A DNA stretch of 64,000 bases, taken from Marchantia polymorpha subsp. ruderalis. Taxonomy: Eukaryota > Streptophyta > Marchantiopsida > Marchantiales > Marchantiaceae. The position numbers and the translations under genes were made by a program. Where the stretch lies: contig AP031355.1 of NCBI GenBank assembly GCA_037833965.1, positions 28,421,501-28,485,500 on the forward strand. The letters are read 5' to 3'. The stretch's first letter is position 1, and every line of letters begins with the position of its first letter. Shown here piece after piece: positions 1 to 10,600 of this stretch. Under the pieces are notes generated by a model. It did no database searches, was not told the DNA's origin, and saw only the letters and a program-made list of their open reading frames with translations.

Positions 1-950
1 AGCTTTTGTATAGCTTGTTGTACATTGTCCCGTGGCTAGGTTGTGATGCGGTCCTGTCTCTGTTGAACGAGAGTTTTTGATTATTTCGTGTCACTTACTG
101 CAGTACCTGGGCAATAGTATACTTTTCGTACTCTGCAAACTAAGCAGAATATCATCTGGAAGAGAATATAGAACAAGCTTTTATCAGGCTCCGGACCTCT
201 GGAATAAAATTCAGATGGTCAAATAGGTGAAGAATCTATCCCGGCATGTCTTGACATAAGGTGAAGATGTGTTATGAGTTGTTGTAGTTCAGCGAGGAGG
301 TCTCTACAGTATGAGAGAAAAAAATAACAGGGACTATTCTGATGAGCAATGATAGAAAAATTATTCTTGTCATAAGTTCGCCAAAGACCTTCGCAAGTGA
401 GAGCAGTTTTTGCTGGCGCCCGAATTTGGCGGACTATGTCCAAATCAATCTGAGACAGTGTCACGAGACAATATAATCTTCTGCTGGTATCGCTTTTTTT
501 TTCTAATGAACATCTGTATCTGACATTCACAAATTATCTTTGAGACGTGAGATAATTCAGGTTATATATTTGGTCAGGGCCTGGGTCGAAGTTCTGATAA
601 CCTTCAGAATTCTGAACTCTTCTGAATTGAAACCGACTCCCACCAATGGATAGTGTTGCCCGAGCACTACATTTGAAAAATCTTTTACCTACAGAAAGCA
701 CCGGAGCCAAGTGTGTAAGAAGTGATGGGCAGACCCAATCGAGCACGATCGTAATTGGAAACTGTAAAATTCATTACAAACAAGAGGATGTTGACAATTA
801 CGTCAGGATCTTGCCCATTTGGTTTACGGTACTACTATAGACTTCATGCTTTGAGTAGTGGATGGAAAATCGGAAGCGTGAAGTGCAGGTGCTGCTTGGA
901 TTTGTCGAACTTCGCTTGACTTTTCTCTCCGTCGACCTTGTATCTTAAAT
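1..950. other. Unassigned left edge
   Basis: No gene, RNA or repeat was recognised. Short open frames exist on both strands, the longest about 100 codons on the minus strand at 219-530, but none shows a known motif or convincing codon use. The 5' end and any 5' LTR of the retroelement to the right could not be found here. Confidence 0.4.
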
Positions 951-1049
951 GGAGCTGCTTTTCACAACGGAGCATTGAATCAGGGTGGAGTCCTTACCAG
1001 CCCGACCAGCCATTGATCGTGAGAGGGTTGTTCCTGGTGTGTGTATGAT

Positions 1050-1780
1050 GGACAACAGGAGTGGTGTATTTTGCTTGGTGAGTGCTACAGGGCAGGTGTA
1101 TGTTCCAGGCAGAATGTTGCTTGATTCTAGTGCACAGCCCTTGATGTTGTAAAGACAGCCTCCATTGGTTTGGGAGTTCAGAGGTCCGAGTTGGAGCCTT
1201 GTCCATTCCAGATTCAGACATCACTCGGTGGCACCAGCGATAGGTCTTACATGATAACCAAAGAGCGCATATCAGTGCAATTGAGGCATGATCATGCTCA
1301 GGATAGCTCGCAGTTTGGAGTTTGTGCGGTGATTACATCAGCAAAGTCATACGATGTGCTTGTTGGTGAAGCCGTGTTATATCCGATGGGTTTTCGGATG
1401 GATTATTGGATAAAGACCGTTGCCTTACGTCTTGGTTGGCAGTCCGGCGATGGACGTATGAGCGAGCTGCCTGTGAGATTTATTTCAGGAGCTCGACCTC
1501 TTGGATTCTCTTCCGCGGTTCTGGAATCCGTTGCGGGTTTTAGCGGAGTGCTTACATGGCCCGATGACCTGTTGGAGGGGAACAGGTCATTCGACGACAC
1601 CTCAGTGTATGAGGATGTGGAGGAGGTGGTGAGTTTTGCAGCGGTAGTGTCTTCATCTTTGGATGTGCCACTTTGGAGTTCTTGCCATGCATTACAGCTG
1701 GAGGCTGATAGGTTGATGAAGAATGCTTGGAGTGAGGCCTCTTTACTAGCAGAGCCAAAGCGAGTCTCAGGTGGTCGGCT
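1050..1780 (+). pseudogene. Retropepsin-like region of the old Ty3 element
   Basis: The start of this stretch encodes an LDSSAQPL-like segment, resembling the LD(S/T)GA active-site segment of retroviral-type aspartic proteases. A region reading YDVLVGEAVLYPMGF follows, which resembles the conserved YD-VLG segment that ends Ty3 protease domains. The part after about 1430 is a linker of unknown function leading to the methyltransferase. Assignment rests on those two short motifs and on position just upstream of the other pol parts. It belongs to a fossil element and is not expected to act. Confidence 0.55.
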
Positions 1781-1859
1781 AGTATGTGTTCTAGCACGTT
1801 ATCACCATCGTATACATCGTATACATCGCTACACCTATCGTATGGGAGTATTCTCTAGA

Positions 1860-2880
1860 GGGTGTTTGTTTGCTGGATCTTTTCGGGAGGATCAGCAAGG
1901 GTTTGGCTGCAGTGTTGTAGTCAGGTATTCTTGTACGTAGATACTTGTACGTGGAGAAGGACGAGACTGCACGTCGAGTTTCTTCACGACATGTTATACA
2001 GTTAATGCAGTGTTTTCCTTTGCTGCTGCCGCAATCAGTTGTTCAAGGATATCAGAAGGCGTTGCCTTCAGACATTTCATTGTTGGGGGCGCCAGACCTT
2101 GATCGAGTTGGACATATTGATTTGGTGATTTCGGGATGGCCATGTCAGGGGCACACACGCGCCGGGCATGGAGCAGGGTTGCATGACCCGAGATCTTGGA
2201 TGTTTTGGGAGATGCTACGAGTGTTACGTCATCTCTAGGAGCAGCATACCCGTTCTCCAGCATACATCATAGAGAACGTACCATTGTTGGGTGACACTCG
2301 GACTTAGTAGATGACGAGTGTCCATGAGGTCAGGGCATGGATTGGATCAACAGTGTTGTTGGAAGCTGCGAGGGTTGGCTCGCGTGCTCGTCGTGCTTGT
2401 TTATGGTGGACCAACCTTGTGCCACGAGAAATATTGCGTCATGCGTATGATTCTGTGCATTGTGATCCTACACTCATCGTTGATAGGATCTTTGATGTCT
2501 CTCGATACTCTCAGGTGGTGAGAGTTGTTGACAGGTCACCTATGGCGTTGGAGAACCGCGTAGATCAGCCTCAGATGACTTTACCTACGTTGGTCAGTTA
2601 TCCGGCATCACATGCATATCGTGATGGTGGACCTGGACTCTTGTGTAACAATATCGTACATCAGTTGATGAAGCCCAACGCAGACGAGAGAGAGCTTGCG
2701 ATGGGATTTATGACAGGTGTGACCGCGGCTTCTTCAGTTTTAAAGGCGTCACGTTGTTAGGTTTTGGGTCAGGCAATGGACCTGAATTGCTTGACATGGA
2801 TCGTGAGCTTGGGCTTGGTCGAGCAACGCCGGTTGCGCGTTGATTTGGTGGTTGTTACACCACTTGTTAGCTCATTACCT
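1860..2880 (+). pseudogene. Cytosine-C5 DNA methyltransferase domain inside the Ty3 element
   Basis: Several conserved C5-methyltransferase motifs appear in linear order. There is a DLFG-type SAM-binding motif I near 1875, followed by YVEKDE (motif II, acidic residue). The catalytic motif IV reads SGWPCQGHTRAGHG with the PCQ cysteine near 2145. DPRSWMFWEMLRVLRHL follows. EAARVGSRARRACLWWTNL resembles the GS-x-x-R-R-x-x-W-x-N-L region of DNMT3-like enzymes. TLPTLVSYPASHAYRDGG and ERELAMGFMTG resemble the late motifs (IX and the substrate-positioning end), and the final LGQAMDLNCLTW resembles motif X (G-N-[AS]). Known role of the family: transfer of a methyl group from SAM to cytosine C5 through a covalent cysteine adduct. 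The non-permuted order argues against plant DRM. The domain is part of the broken element. Confidence 0.85.
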
Positions 2881-3179
2881 ACCGAACGATAGTGGCAATG
2901 GCTGGGGGCGACAGGCGAGATATTCGTCATCCTTGGAGTTCATGGGACGTGACGAGAGGACTTGCTAGAGTGGCCGCCCATGCAGTTGGAGATGTTGGTC
3001 ACGTGGAGGTTGCTAGGAAGGAGGGTACGGAGAGCCCTTCTTTGGAGGATGTGGCATAGCAACCAGTGACAGTATCACCTCCCTCTTGTGTGTACATGGA
3101 GGAGTAGTGGGAGCCATCGATTGCTTCTTAGATCACCGGAGGAGAGAGGCGACAGTTGACACAATTCCATAGTGACTAT

Positions 3180-4160
3180 AGGAGTTGTTTTGCCTTCAGT
3201 ATGAAGGAGTTGGGTACTTTGATTGGATCCGGCATACGGATAGAGTTGGCTAGTGATACGCCAATCTTCCGTCGTCCCTATCGATATAGTGATATGGAAA
3301 GGGACTTGATTCGGAGTCAAACGTTGGAGTTATTGGCGGCTGGGTTAGTGGAATTGTCACATGGTGAGTATGCTTCAGCCACTATTATGCCGGCAAAGAA
3401 TGATGCACATGGCAACTACACGGATAGGCGCATGTGTGGAGACTACCGTACTATCAATCGGCAGACGAAGGCCGATAAGTATGCCATGCCTACATCTAAG
3501 GAGATCTTCGATGTGGTGGAACATGCGAGGATGTTTAGTACTTTGGATCTTTGGGCAGGATACCATCAGTTGCCGATTCAGGAGGAGGACAAGGCCAAGA
3601 CAGCGTTTTGGGGTGTCAACTTTCACGGCAAGTATTGTTTGTATCAGTGGCGATTCTTATCCTTTGGGTTGAAGAATGCACTTGCCGAGTTCCACAGAAT
3701 GATGGACAAGATTCTAGCGGGGCTAGAGTTCGTTTGATGTTACATTGATGATATCTTGGTGTTTAGTGACACGGTGGAGCAACACCCGATACATTTGCAG
3801 ATTGTGCTTGAGCTGTTGAGGTCTCATGGTTTGCGGTTAGATCATGGGAAGTGTAGGTTTTTCCAGGAGAAGGTGGAGTACTTGGGTCATGTGATCTATC
3901 CATGTGGTTTGGGAGTTCAGCAAGCAAAGGTGGATGCTATTGCGCGCATTCCTTGTCCAGCGGATGTGAGTAGAGTTCGTGCATTCATGGATTTGCCGAA
4001 CTATTACCGGAGGTATGTAAAGGGATTCAGCGCTATAGCGAAGCCTTTGAACCAGTTGCTGAAGTCGGATCAGAAGTGGCAATGGGAAGATGAGCAGGAG
4101 AGAGCTTTTGTTGAGCTTAAGGCCAGGTTGGTGGCCGCTCCCATCTTGAGAAGACCTATC
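3180..4160 (+). pseudogene. Reverse transcriptase of the old Ty3 element
   Basis: The fingers and palm are recognisable. RMCGDYRTINRQT matches the Ty3 R-x-C-x-DYR-x-LN motif, FSTLDLWAGYHQLPI contains the first catalytic aspartate region (LDL-x-x-GYHQ), and CYIDDILVFSDT is the YIDD catalytic box. The downstream thumb segment reads FQEKVEYLGHVI and NYYRRYVKGFSAIAKPL, typical of Ty3/gypsy RT. The domain copies element RNA into DNA. Order and motifs place it firmly in Ty3/gypsy (Metaviridae). It is part of the broken element. Confidence 0.92.
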
Positions 4161-4169
4161 ACAGGTCGT

Positions 4170-4550
4170 CCATACTAGTTGCACACTGATTGGAGTATGT
4201 TGGGACTTGGAGCGGTTTTGACGCAGTGTGATGATGAGGGCAAGGAGTTCGTGGTTGTGTACGCTAGTCGTTCGAACAATGCAGCAGAGTCACGGTATAG
4301 TTCGTACGAGGAAGAGTGTTTGGCAGCGGTGTGGGCTATGGCACACTTCAGGTGTTACTTGTTTGGTACGCAATTTACCCTTGTTACCGATCATCAGCCG
4401 CTCAAGTCATTGATGGAGTCCGACAAGCTCACAGGGAAGCAGGCACGGTGGGCTCTTATCTTACAGGAGTACGACTTTAAGGTGGTGCATAGGCCTGGAG
4501 TTGCGAACCTGGATGCCGAACTTTTGAGTCGGAACCCATGCACTAGCTAG
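4170..4550 (+). pseudogene. RNase H domain of the old Ty3 element
   Basis: HTDWSMLGLGAVLTQ corresponds to the TDAS-x-x-G-x-GAVL-x-Q catalytic segment. ESRYSSYEEECLAAVWA corresponds to the Y-x-x-x-E-x-E glutamate region, and LVTDHQPLKSLM to the TDH-x-x-L aspartate motif. ARWALILQEYDF and VANLDAELLSR close the domain as in other Ty3 elements (ARW-x-x-x-L-x-x-Y-F; N-x-DALSR). It would remove RNA from the RNA-DNA hybrid during copying. It follows RT directly, as in all Ty3/gypsy elements. Confidence 0.9.
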
Positions 4551-4919
4551 GAGGATGACACTGGAGCTAGATGGCATGGTGAGGTTGATGAGGAGATGGT
4601 GTCTGGTTTGCATGCATCTGCCTTCATGTGTTGGTTACGTGGAGCCTCTAGCAGTGAGGACCACTTGACATCTTACTCTAGTCAGAGAGTAGATAGTCAG
4701 TTAGAGAGCAAATAGTCAGTCTTCGGATCCTGAGGTTGACGATGGTGGTGTGATCAACGTGATGTTCACGATGATGCCTTGGTGTTGGAGTTCCTACGGA
4801 CTAGTATGGTGTCAGGCACAATGGGTGCCAAGGAGCGAGATCGTGTTCTCCAGAGGGCGAAGAGATACCGATTGGAGAGATCACATGTTCTCTGAGTGTG
4901 GGAGGACGGTAGGGTACGA

Positions 4920-6057
4920 GTAGTACCCCATCCATCTCAGAGAGCACGCATTGTGAGGCATGCTCATGAGGAGTTGGGACATTTTGGAGTGAAGCGTACG
5001 TACAACTTACTCCTTGGTCAGTATTGGTGGCGTGGTATGCATACGCAGGTACAGCAGTTGGTATCACGTTGCATGGTTTGTGATCGAGTGAGGGCATCGT
5101 TCAATGCCGCGACAAAAAGAGTTACATCCCTTACCTATCATGCGATTGGATTACCGTTGGAGTTTAGACTTTGATGGACCACTACCTTTAACTGCACGAC
5201 ATCATCGATATGTGTTGATGATGGTGGATCATTTCTCCAAGTGGATTGAGTTGGTGGCACTACCTAACAAGGCGAGTGAGGGAGTAGCGTATGCTTTACT
5301 TGACAGGGTGCTTAGTCACTTTGGTGCACCAGCTGAGGTGTTGACCGATCAGGGGACAGAGTTTCAGGTGGAGTTTCAAGTCTTGTGTGACAAGATACTG
5401 ATTGATCACCGGACCGCATCTCGAGATCATCCAGAGGCGGATGGTTTGGCCAAGCGTGTTGTCCAGACGGTGAAGAGAGCGTTGCGCAAGTATGACCTAC
5501 AGAAGGGTCATCTTGAAGATTGAGATATTCAGGTTCCATGGCTGGCCATGGGATATTGATTCAGTCGTCAAGCATCCTTGGCTTCGTTCTCACCATATTT
5601 TCTATTGTACGGCCGAGATCCAGACTTGCTAGCAGCGATTCGTCGTGAGTCTAGTGAGGTGATGAACCTTGATGACTCAGACATGTGTGTGAGAGTGTGT
5701 TCTGAACGTGCAGCACTCTTTCGGAGAGTTATGCCTACAGCGTTTGAGAACCTTGCGATTGCTCAGCACAGGGATACGTTGCGGTATGCAACCATCCGAG
5801 GAGAAGGTTATAGATCATCAATTCGTAGGTTCCGTGTGAGAGACTACGTCTATTTACAGCAGACTGCACCAACTATGTTGGATGTGACGGCAAGACGCAC
5901 TATCTTGCGAGTGCGAGAGGTGTTACCTTCTGGAGTTCTCATGTTGGAGGGTCGTGACGGTGTCGTTTGGAAGGATCATGTGCGCAACTGTGCGCCATGC
6001 CACCTACCAAACGTGGATGGTGTTATGGATCCAAGCTTGGAGATTGTACGTGCATGA
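4920..6057 (+). pseudogene. Integrase of the old Ty3 element
   Basis: An H2C2 zinc-binding part is visible: HAHEELGHFGVKRTYNLL, then RCMVCDRVRAS. The catalytic core follows, with WSLDFDGPLPLTARHHRYV (first Asp), LTDQGTEFQVEF (second Asp) and DHPEADGLAKRVVQTVKRAL, which corresponds to the H-P-x-x-[DN]G-x-x-ER segment carrying the catalytic Glu in intact relatives. The C-terminal part contains SPYFLLYGRDPDL (the SP-x-x-LLYGR-x-P motif) and RRFRVRDYVYLQQ (the GD-x-V-x-L region). It would insert the cDNA into the genome. It is part of the broken element. Confidence 0.9.
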
Positions 6058-6192
6058 GGTGCATGTTATGTGGATAAGCTGATCAGGCAACCCATTTGTT
6101 GGTGTGTGATAGGTGTTCTAGTGGATGGCACATGTCGTGCTTAACTCCACCTATCGATGTTGTTCCTACTAGACGATGGATTTGTCCTTGAT
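6058..6192 (+). pseudogene. PHD-finger-like C-terminal module of the old Ty3 element
   Basis: Just after the integrase, the sequence encodes a full C4HC3 spacing: CMLC, then LLVCDRCSSGWHMSC, then LTPPIDVVPTRRWICP. The CD-x-C-x-x-x-[WY]H-x-x-C-L-x-PP pattern and the trailing W-x-C are hallmarks of PHD fingers, which read histone H3 tails. Chromoviruses carry a chromodomain in this position, which steers integration into certain chromatin. By analogy a PHD finger here could have had a similar job, which is inference. The module lies within the broken element. Confidence 0.7.
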
Positions 6193-6357
6193 GTACTTCA
6201 GAGGGTAGATGACTTGATCTTCACATTTTATGAATTGCAGATAGGCGACTAACGATGGGGCAACATAACACCCGACCTACTGATTTGAGCACCCACGAAG
6301 GTGCATAGCATGTAGTTGTAAACATGGCTACCTGGGAGCCAAAGGGACATGAACGTC

Positions 6358-6371
6358 ATCTAGAGGGGCGA
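6358..6371 (+). other. Purine tract before the 3' LTR of the old Ty3 element
   Basis: A purine-rich run (AGAGGGGCGAG) lies a few bases upstream of a TGTGATACC start. This is the normal layout of the plus-strand primer and LTR edge in LTR retroelements. The tract is short and has one pyrimidine, so the call is moderate. Confidence 0.4.
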
Positions 6372-6373
6372 GT

Positions 6374-6485
6374 TGTGATACCTTTGTGTGTGTACACTCT
6401 CGTTCCTTATGTATGTATGTGTGAGTTGTGAGTAGAGCATGTCAGCGATGTATGATGTATGGCGATACCGAGTCGCACGACAAAG
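6374..6485 (+). repeat. Truncated 3' LTR of the old Ty3 element
   Basis: The segment begins with TGTGATACC after the purine tract and holds GT-rich, moderately GC sequence before passing into AT-rich DNA. No matching copy was found upstream, so this is called from position only. The right edge is approximate. Confidence 0.35.
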
Positions 6486-9343
6486 AAAATGATGCTATAT
6501 TTATTAACAGCTGATGAGTGATCTTTGAAACTTTGAAACACAAAGTGAACTTGAGTTGAAGTTGATTAAATTTTTTCAACTATGATCATGAATATTTTTT
6601 GCTACTGACTTTTTTGACCTAAAAAGAATTACTTCAAAATCTTGTGATAAATTTCTATTGAAGCTTGTGAATTTTTTCTGAGTCATCTCATGATCATTGT
6701 TTTTTCGGGGAGAATTTTTTATATTAGCAATTTAATAATGATTAGATTTTTTTGTGAATAATGAAATTCAAACCTGTCTTCAATATAATTTATTTTTTGT
6801 TTCAAATTTGTCAAGTTGTTGAATTTTCACCATAAAGAGTTCATGACTACCAATACAAGATTTACTGTAGACTCTGGACCAAACTTCACAAATAAATGAA
6901 TCGATGTTTATAGTGATCTTAAAATATTTTGATAATTTGTATTGCTTGAAACTTCGTATGATATATCATAGTACAATATGTATTTCTTGTGTAATAAAAA
7001 ACCCGTCATAAATTTCAAAAAATTGCTCCAACTTCATGAGAATATTTGTTGATCTTCAAAGTTTACTTCAAAAAACTTTTATCAAGAAAAAAATATTTGA
7101 TAACAATGACTTATAGCGACTGTGACAAAGCTGTATCAGTCAATGCTATCTTGCAAGTTTAGCTGCTTATACCAATTTGTAATCGCTATTTTGCAATCAA
7201 ATTCAATGGAAATGAGTCAAAATTTAATGACAGATTTCAAGCTGCGAGTGTATTAGCAACTAGAGATGACTTGAACACTTTTGTTGCATTATCCTGGTTT
7301 CAATTACCCTCTTCTTGGTCATTCATATTACTTGATGATTCGTTCGTATCACATAGTTATCAACCTTGTACTTTAAGTTACATACAGAGATTTAGATCTT
7401 GCATAAAAAAGAAGCGGATTTGAGCTTGGTAATATCTTGGAAGATGTTACGACACGATTGATGGAGGTTATTATAGGTTTACCAAAGGTACTGAAGTGAT
7501 TATTAAAAGTGATTACCAATTGATCGGAAAATTTCATAAAAGTTTTTCTCATGATGTAGTTCTTCAAAGTACTAGGAAAGTTGAATGATATAGGATAAGG
7601 ATTCTACATTCTTCAGTCCACCTGTGGCTTTGAAATTGTTTATTACAGAATTTGAAATGTTTGAAGATGGTTGATTAAAGTGAGTTAAAGTGTGAATCGG
7701 TTGAATACATTCTGTTTTTCCTCTGTAATTATTTCTCCCAGTCAACAAACTATAGGTCTACAATTGGTAAGAGCGACTACTCTTCAGTTAGCTTTCACGA
7801 TATATTTGGACTAACTAGTTGGGAAAAGTTCCAAAGTCCCATCGTTTGCAACATTCACCGAAGGTGGAGACTGAAAATATAGGGAACACTTGATGTTACC
7901 TGCGCTATCTCTAGCTGATGCCAGTACGATCAGAAGTGATGGTGCTTCAGGAGGATGAGCTCTACTCTGAGTGCAACAAAGAGCAATGTCGCAATGTCCC
8001 ACAGTCCATCAGCAACTAGCACACATTAGCCCTCACGATGACCTTGAACTTTAAGTGATATTTATCTGATATTATACAAGGCCTCGACAAATTATCACCT
8101 ATTGCAGTAGTCATACCAAGCATACCACGAATAAACCTCCAGCAGCCTCCGCACCAGAGGCTTTCATCTTTCATCCCCCATGATATGCTTCTGATCCGGT
8201 GTGACATCAACCTGCTCTCCATCGTCGAGACTTCACAGCACTCGGGTTTCGCATCTGTCAAGATACATTCGCCATGAGGCGACTATAATGACTCGTCAAT
8301 CGACTGTTCTCCACGCACTTGTTATGTACGATGTGTGGGCGGGCTCAAGCGGTGTTGTCTTCGGACACAATCATCTGTCACTTCCGTGTCCAGTCTTGCA
8401 AAGGTTTCAATCGAGCCCCTCGTGCACTTGCTGGTCTAAGGTCAAGTCATTCCTGCTTTTACAGTCATAACACTTTCCATCTCTCCTTTAAGAATGATAT
8501 TGAAGTCTATGGCCTCCACGCCTCTAGTGTCTATCCAAAGATGCCCAGCAGTGCAGCGCTGATGTGCCCTCACATGATGTGTTTTGCTGTTGTAGATACA
8601 GCGATTGTCTCAGACATGGAAGAGTCATGTGCATCTAGAGGCTGGGAGGTTCGATATGAATAAAATCAGAATTACGAGGACCCGCTCGATCCCAAAGTTA
8701 CAATTTCAGGAGGAAGTAATCAAATTAGCCTCTAGCAACAACCGATATTCGCAGATTCTCGTACAGGCGACAGCTGGGTCCCTGCATTTGATTCAGCTCA
8801 GTCCAACTTTCATGTTAACAGCAGCTCAAGCATCCACGGGCTTCAAAAATTAATGGGCCCAACACCTTCATAGTACTCACCGATTTTGTGAAGTCACATC
8901 CATACTTCCATATGGACTCGCGGCGCCAAGAGAGACATGGGCGTCGTGTATCCGCCTCCGGCCACGGATTTCTGATTGTAGCTCAACGCGCAAAGCAGGC
9001 AAGTGTTAATTCTGCGTGTAAAACATGGGACCGAGCTATAGAACAAGAGCAGTTCCAGACAACCTCAAGGTGTTTGCCTCGAGTGAATCGTGGTTGTCAG
9101 ATTTATACAAGACTTATCATATATCCCACTGAAATACAAACACGTGTCGATCTAATTCACTTTGAGATTTGCCTCTCTTTCAAAAAATATATACACGAGA
9201 TTTTTTAGATTGATCGATATAATTTGTGAAAAGAAGGACCTCAAAACTGAGCTGCGTAGGGTGTAGTATGCAGAGAGGAGAGAGGAATGTGTGTACAGTC
9301 ATTTATTGTGGACTTGGAACGCCGTCGGATAGGCATGAGGTGG
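6486..9343. other. Unassigned AT-rich to mixed region
   Basis: 6486-7800 is strongly AT-rich with no convincing coding signal. 7800-9343 has mixed composition with short open frames of up to 114 codons that match nothing I recognise and overlap on both strands. No tRNA, LTR or splice-linked exon series was recognised. The AT-rich part could be an old decayed repeat, but I see no motif that names it. Confidence 0.35.
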
Positions 9344-9352
9344 CTTGGCTTC
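9344..9352 (+). repeat. Left 9-bp target site duplication
   Basis: CTTGGCTTC directly precedes the left inverted end and recurs exactly after the right inverted end at 10592-10600. A 9-bp duplication is typical of Mutator-like elements. Confidence 0.85.
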
Positions 9353-9483
9353 CCTCGTCACTAAGGGCTCCTCAAAAATGAGGGAACGCGACCTCTGCCC
9401 GCCCGGGCTTTCTGCCCGCAGCCCGACCCCCCCCTCCTCATCCGGGCCCGCATCCCGACCCCCTCCCCCCGCAGCCCGACCTC
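9353..9483 (+). repeat. Left terminal inverted repeat of the MULE
   Basis: About 130 bp, near-identical in complement to 10469-10591 over the outer 80 bp and similar further in, with small length differences in runs of C. It holds the palindromic CCCGCCCGGG/GCCCGGGCGGG core. Confidence 0.82.
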
Positions 9484-9605
9484 CCGGTTACTAGTTATTA
9501 GTTGTGGAGACCCTCCCGCTTTAGCTCGCCCATCGGACTCTTTCCCTCGCGGCCTCCCTTCCCAGCAGGGAACTTGTACTTCGTAGTTTTTTCCTCCCCC
9601 ATGCC

Positions 9606-9642
9606 CCATTTCTCCTCCCCTCGGAAAGGGGAGGAGAAATGG
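9606..9642. repeat. Perfect 16-bp hairpin inside the MULE
   Basis: Arms 9606-9621 and 9627-9642 (CCATTTCTCCTCCCCT and its complement) flank a 5-base loop CGGAA. The structure lies inside the transposon, next to the left inverted end. Confidence 0.85.
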
Positions 9643-10468
9643 AGTAGCATGTTTGGGGCTTCCATTCTTCTTCCCCCAAAAAACAACTAGGTCTTTTTCT
9701 TTCTAAAGCTTTAGTTTCTAAGGAAATTATTTCTCTTTAATTTTTATATTTAACTAAATCTATTCATCTATCAACATGATGGAGAATCACAAGAGAAGGC
9801 ATAATGAAAGATTTCATAAAAGCAAAATTATAAAGTGATAACAAGATCAATGAAAAAACTCAAATTATAAAATTTATTTCACAAAAATCTCAGGGTCACA
9901 ATTTTTGCAAAATATAGAATTTGCTCCTTTGCAAAAAACGAATCTGATAAGCTGATAATCCGAATCGTGCTCTTTTCCCCACATGAAGTTAGGTAACGTC
10001 TTAAATATCGACGATTATATCCACTCTGGAGAGGACTCGCCCGTAATAATTAAGTTGGCAGCTACCTCAGGCGGGAAAAACACACTCAATACTCTCATTC
10101 TCTGAACTTACATGGCCAGACGAAGGACATAATTCTCAACACCATTGTTGGGCTCGATTGTTATTGCCAGCGTTTTTGATTAATCAGAAGTTTGATTTTT
10201 CCGATTTACTGCTTGAACGCAGCGCCTGCCTGCGTTCTAATTTTTCCAACAAAATTTCCGAAATGGAAGACATGACATGCCTCGCAGTACATTCGTCGTT
10301 AGCAGTTCTCTTCAGACGTGGGACAGAATCAGAAGGGGCTAAACTATTTAATAAAATTTAATGTAATTTAGCGTGAAGGACTCGGTGACTGGCATTGGCA
10401 GAACAGTGGACGCAGACATTTTGCGAAGGGACGGGAAAGGGAAAGTGGAGTGATCGGGAGGCGGCCAT

Positions 10469-10591
10469 CCCTAGTCGGGCTGCGGGGGGAAGGGGGGATG
10501 GGGTCGGAGGGGGGAGGTCGGGCTGCGGGCAGAAAGCCCGGGCGGGCAGAGCTCGCGTTCCCTCACTTTTTAGGAGCCCTTAGTGACGAGG
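10469..10591 (-). repeat. Right terminal inverted repeat of the MULE
   Basis: This is the complement of the left end, ending AGTGACGAGG. Several runs of C/G differ slightly in length from the left copy. Confidence 0.82.
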
Positions 10592-10600
10592 CTTGGCTTC
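10592..10600 (+). repeat. Right 9-bp target site duplication
   Basis: CTTGGCTTC, an exact copy of 9344-9352. Confidence 0.85.

Larger units (their letters stand above)
950..6485 (+). mobile_element. Old Ty3/gypsy retroelement with DNA methyltransferase and PHD finger
   Basis: This is a decayed plus-strand Ty3/gypsy element. Its parts, in order, are a retropepsin-like region, a cytosine-C5 DNA methyltransferase domain, reverse transcriptase, RNase H, integrase (zinc-binding part, catalytic core and C-terminal part), a PHD finger, a purine tract and a truncated 3' LTR. Each part is recognised from its own motifs and all lie in one orientation and in Ty3 order (RT-RH-IN), so they belong to one element. 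No gag or 5' LTR was found, so the 5' end appears lost. It is broken, with roughly ten breaks, and is old. GC content is higher than in the AT-rich DNA to its right. The methyltransferase sits between protease and RT, where Ty3 elements normally carry nothing. Methyltransferase capture by retroelements is known in a few eukaryotes (a charophyte alga and dinoflagellates, from memory), but the MTase plus PHD pairing is unusual. Confidence 0.85.
9353..10591. mobile_element. Non-autonomous Mutator-like DNA transposon (MULE), 1239 bp
   Basis: The element has long terminal inverted repeats starting CCTCGTCACTAAGGGCTCCT on the left and its exact complement on the right. It is flanked by a perfect 9-bp target duplication (CTTGGCTTC). 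The ends are very GC-rich (CCCGCCCGGGCTTTCTGCCCGCAGCCC in complement), while the interior (about 9690-10440) is AT-rich. Long inverted ends plus a 9-bp duplication point to the Mutator superfamily; hAT elements duplicate 8 bp and have short ends. No transposase-like coding sequence is visible, so it would need an enzyme supplied elsewhere. The perfect duplication suggests a fairly recent insertion. The interior may be captured host DNA, but I recognise nothing in it. Confidence 0.82.

Noticed and set aside
1860-2880. Methyltransferase domain as a stand-alone host DNMT gene
   Set aside because: It is framed directly by protease-like and RT parts in the same orientation, has no intron-exon structure of its own, and is decayed along with the element.
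9353-10591. hAT or PIF/Harbinger assignment for the inverted-repeat element
   Set aside because: The target duplication is 9 bp (hAT 8 bp, Harbinger 3 bp) and the inverted ends are long, which fits Mutator-like elements better.
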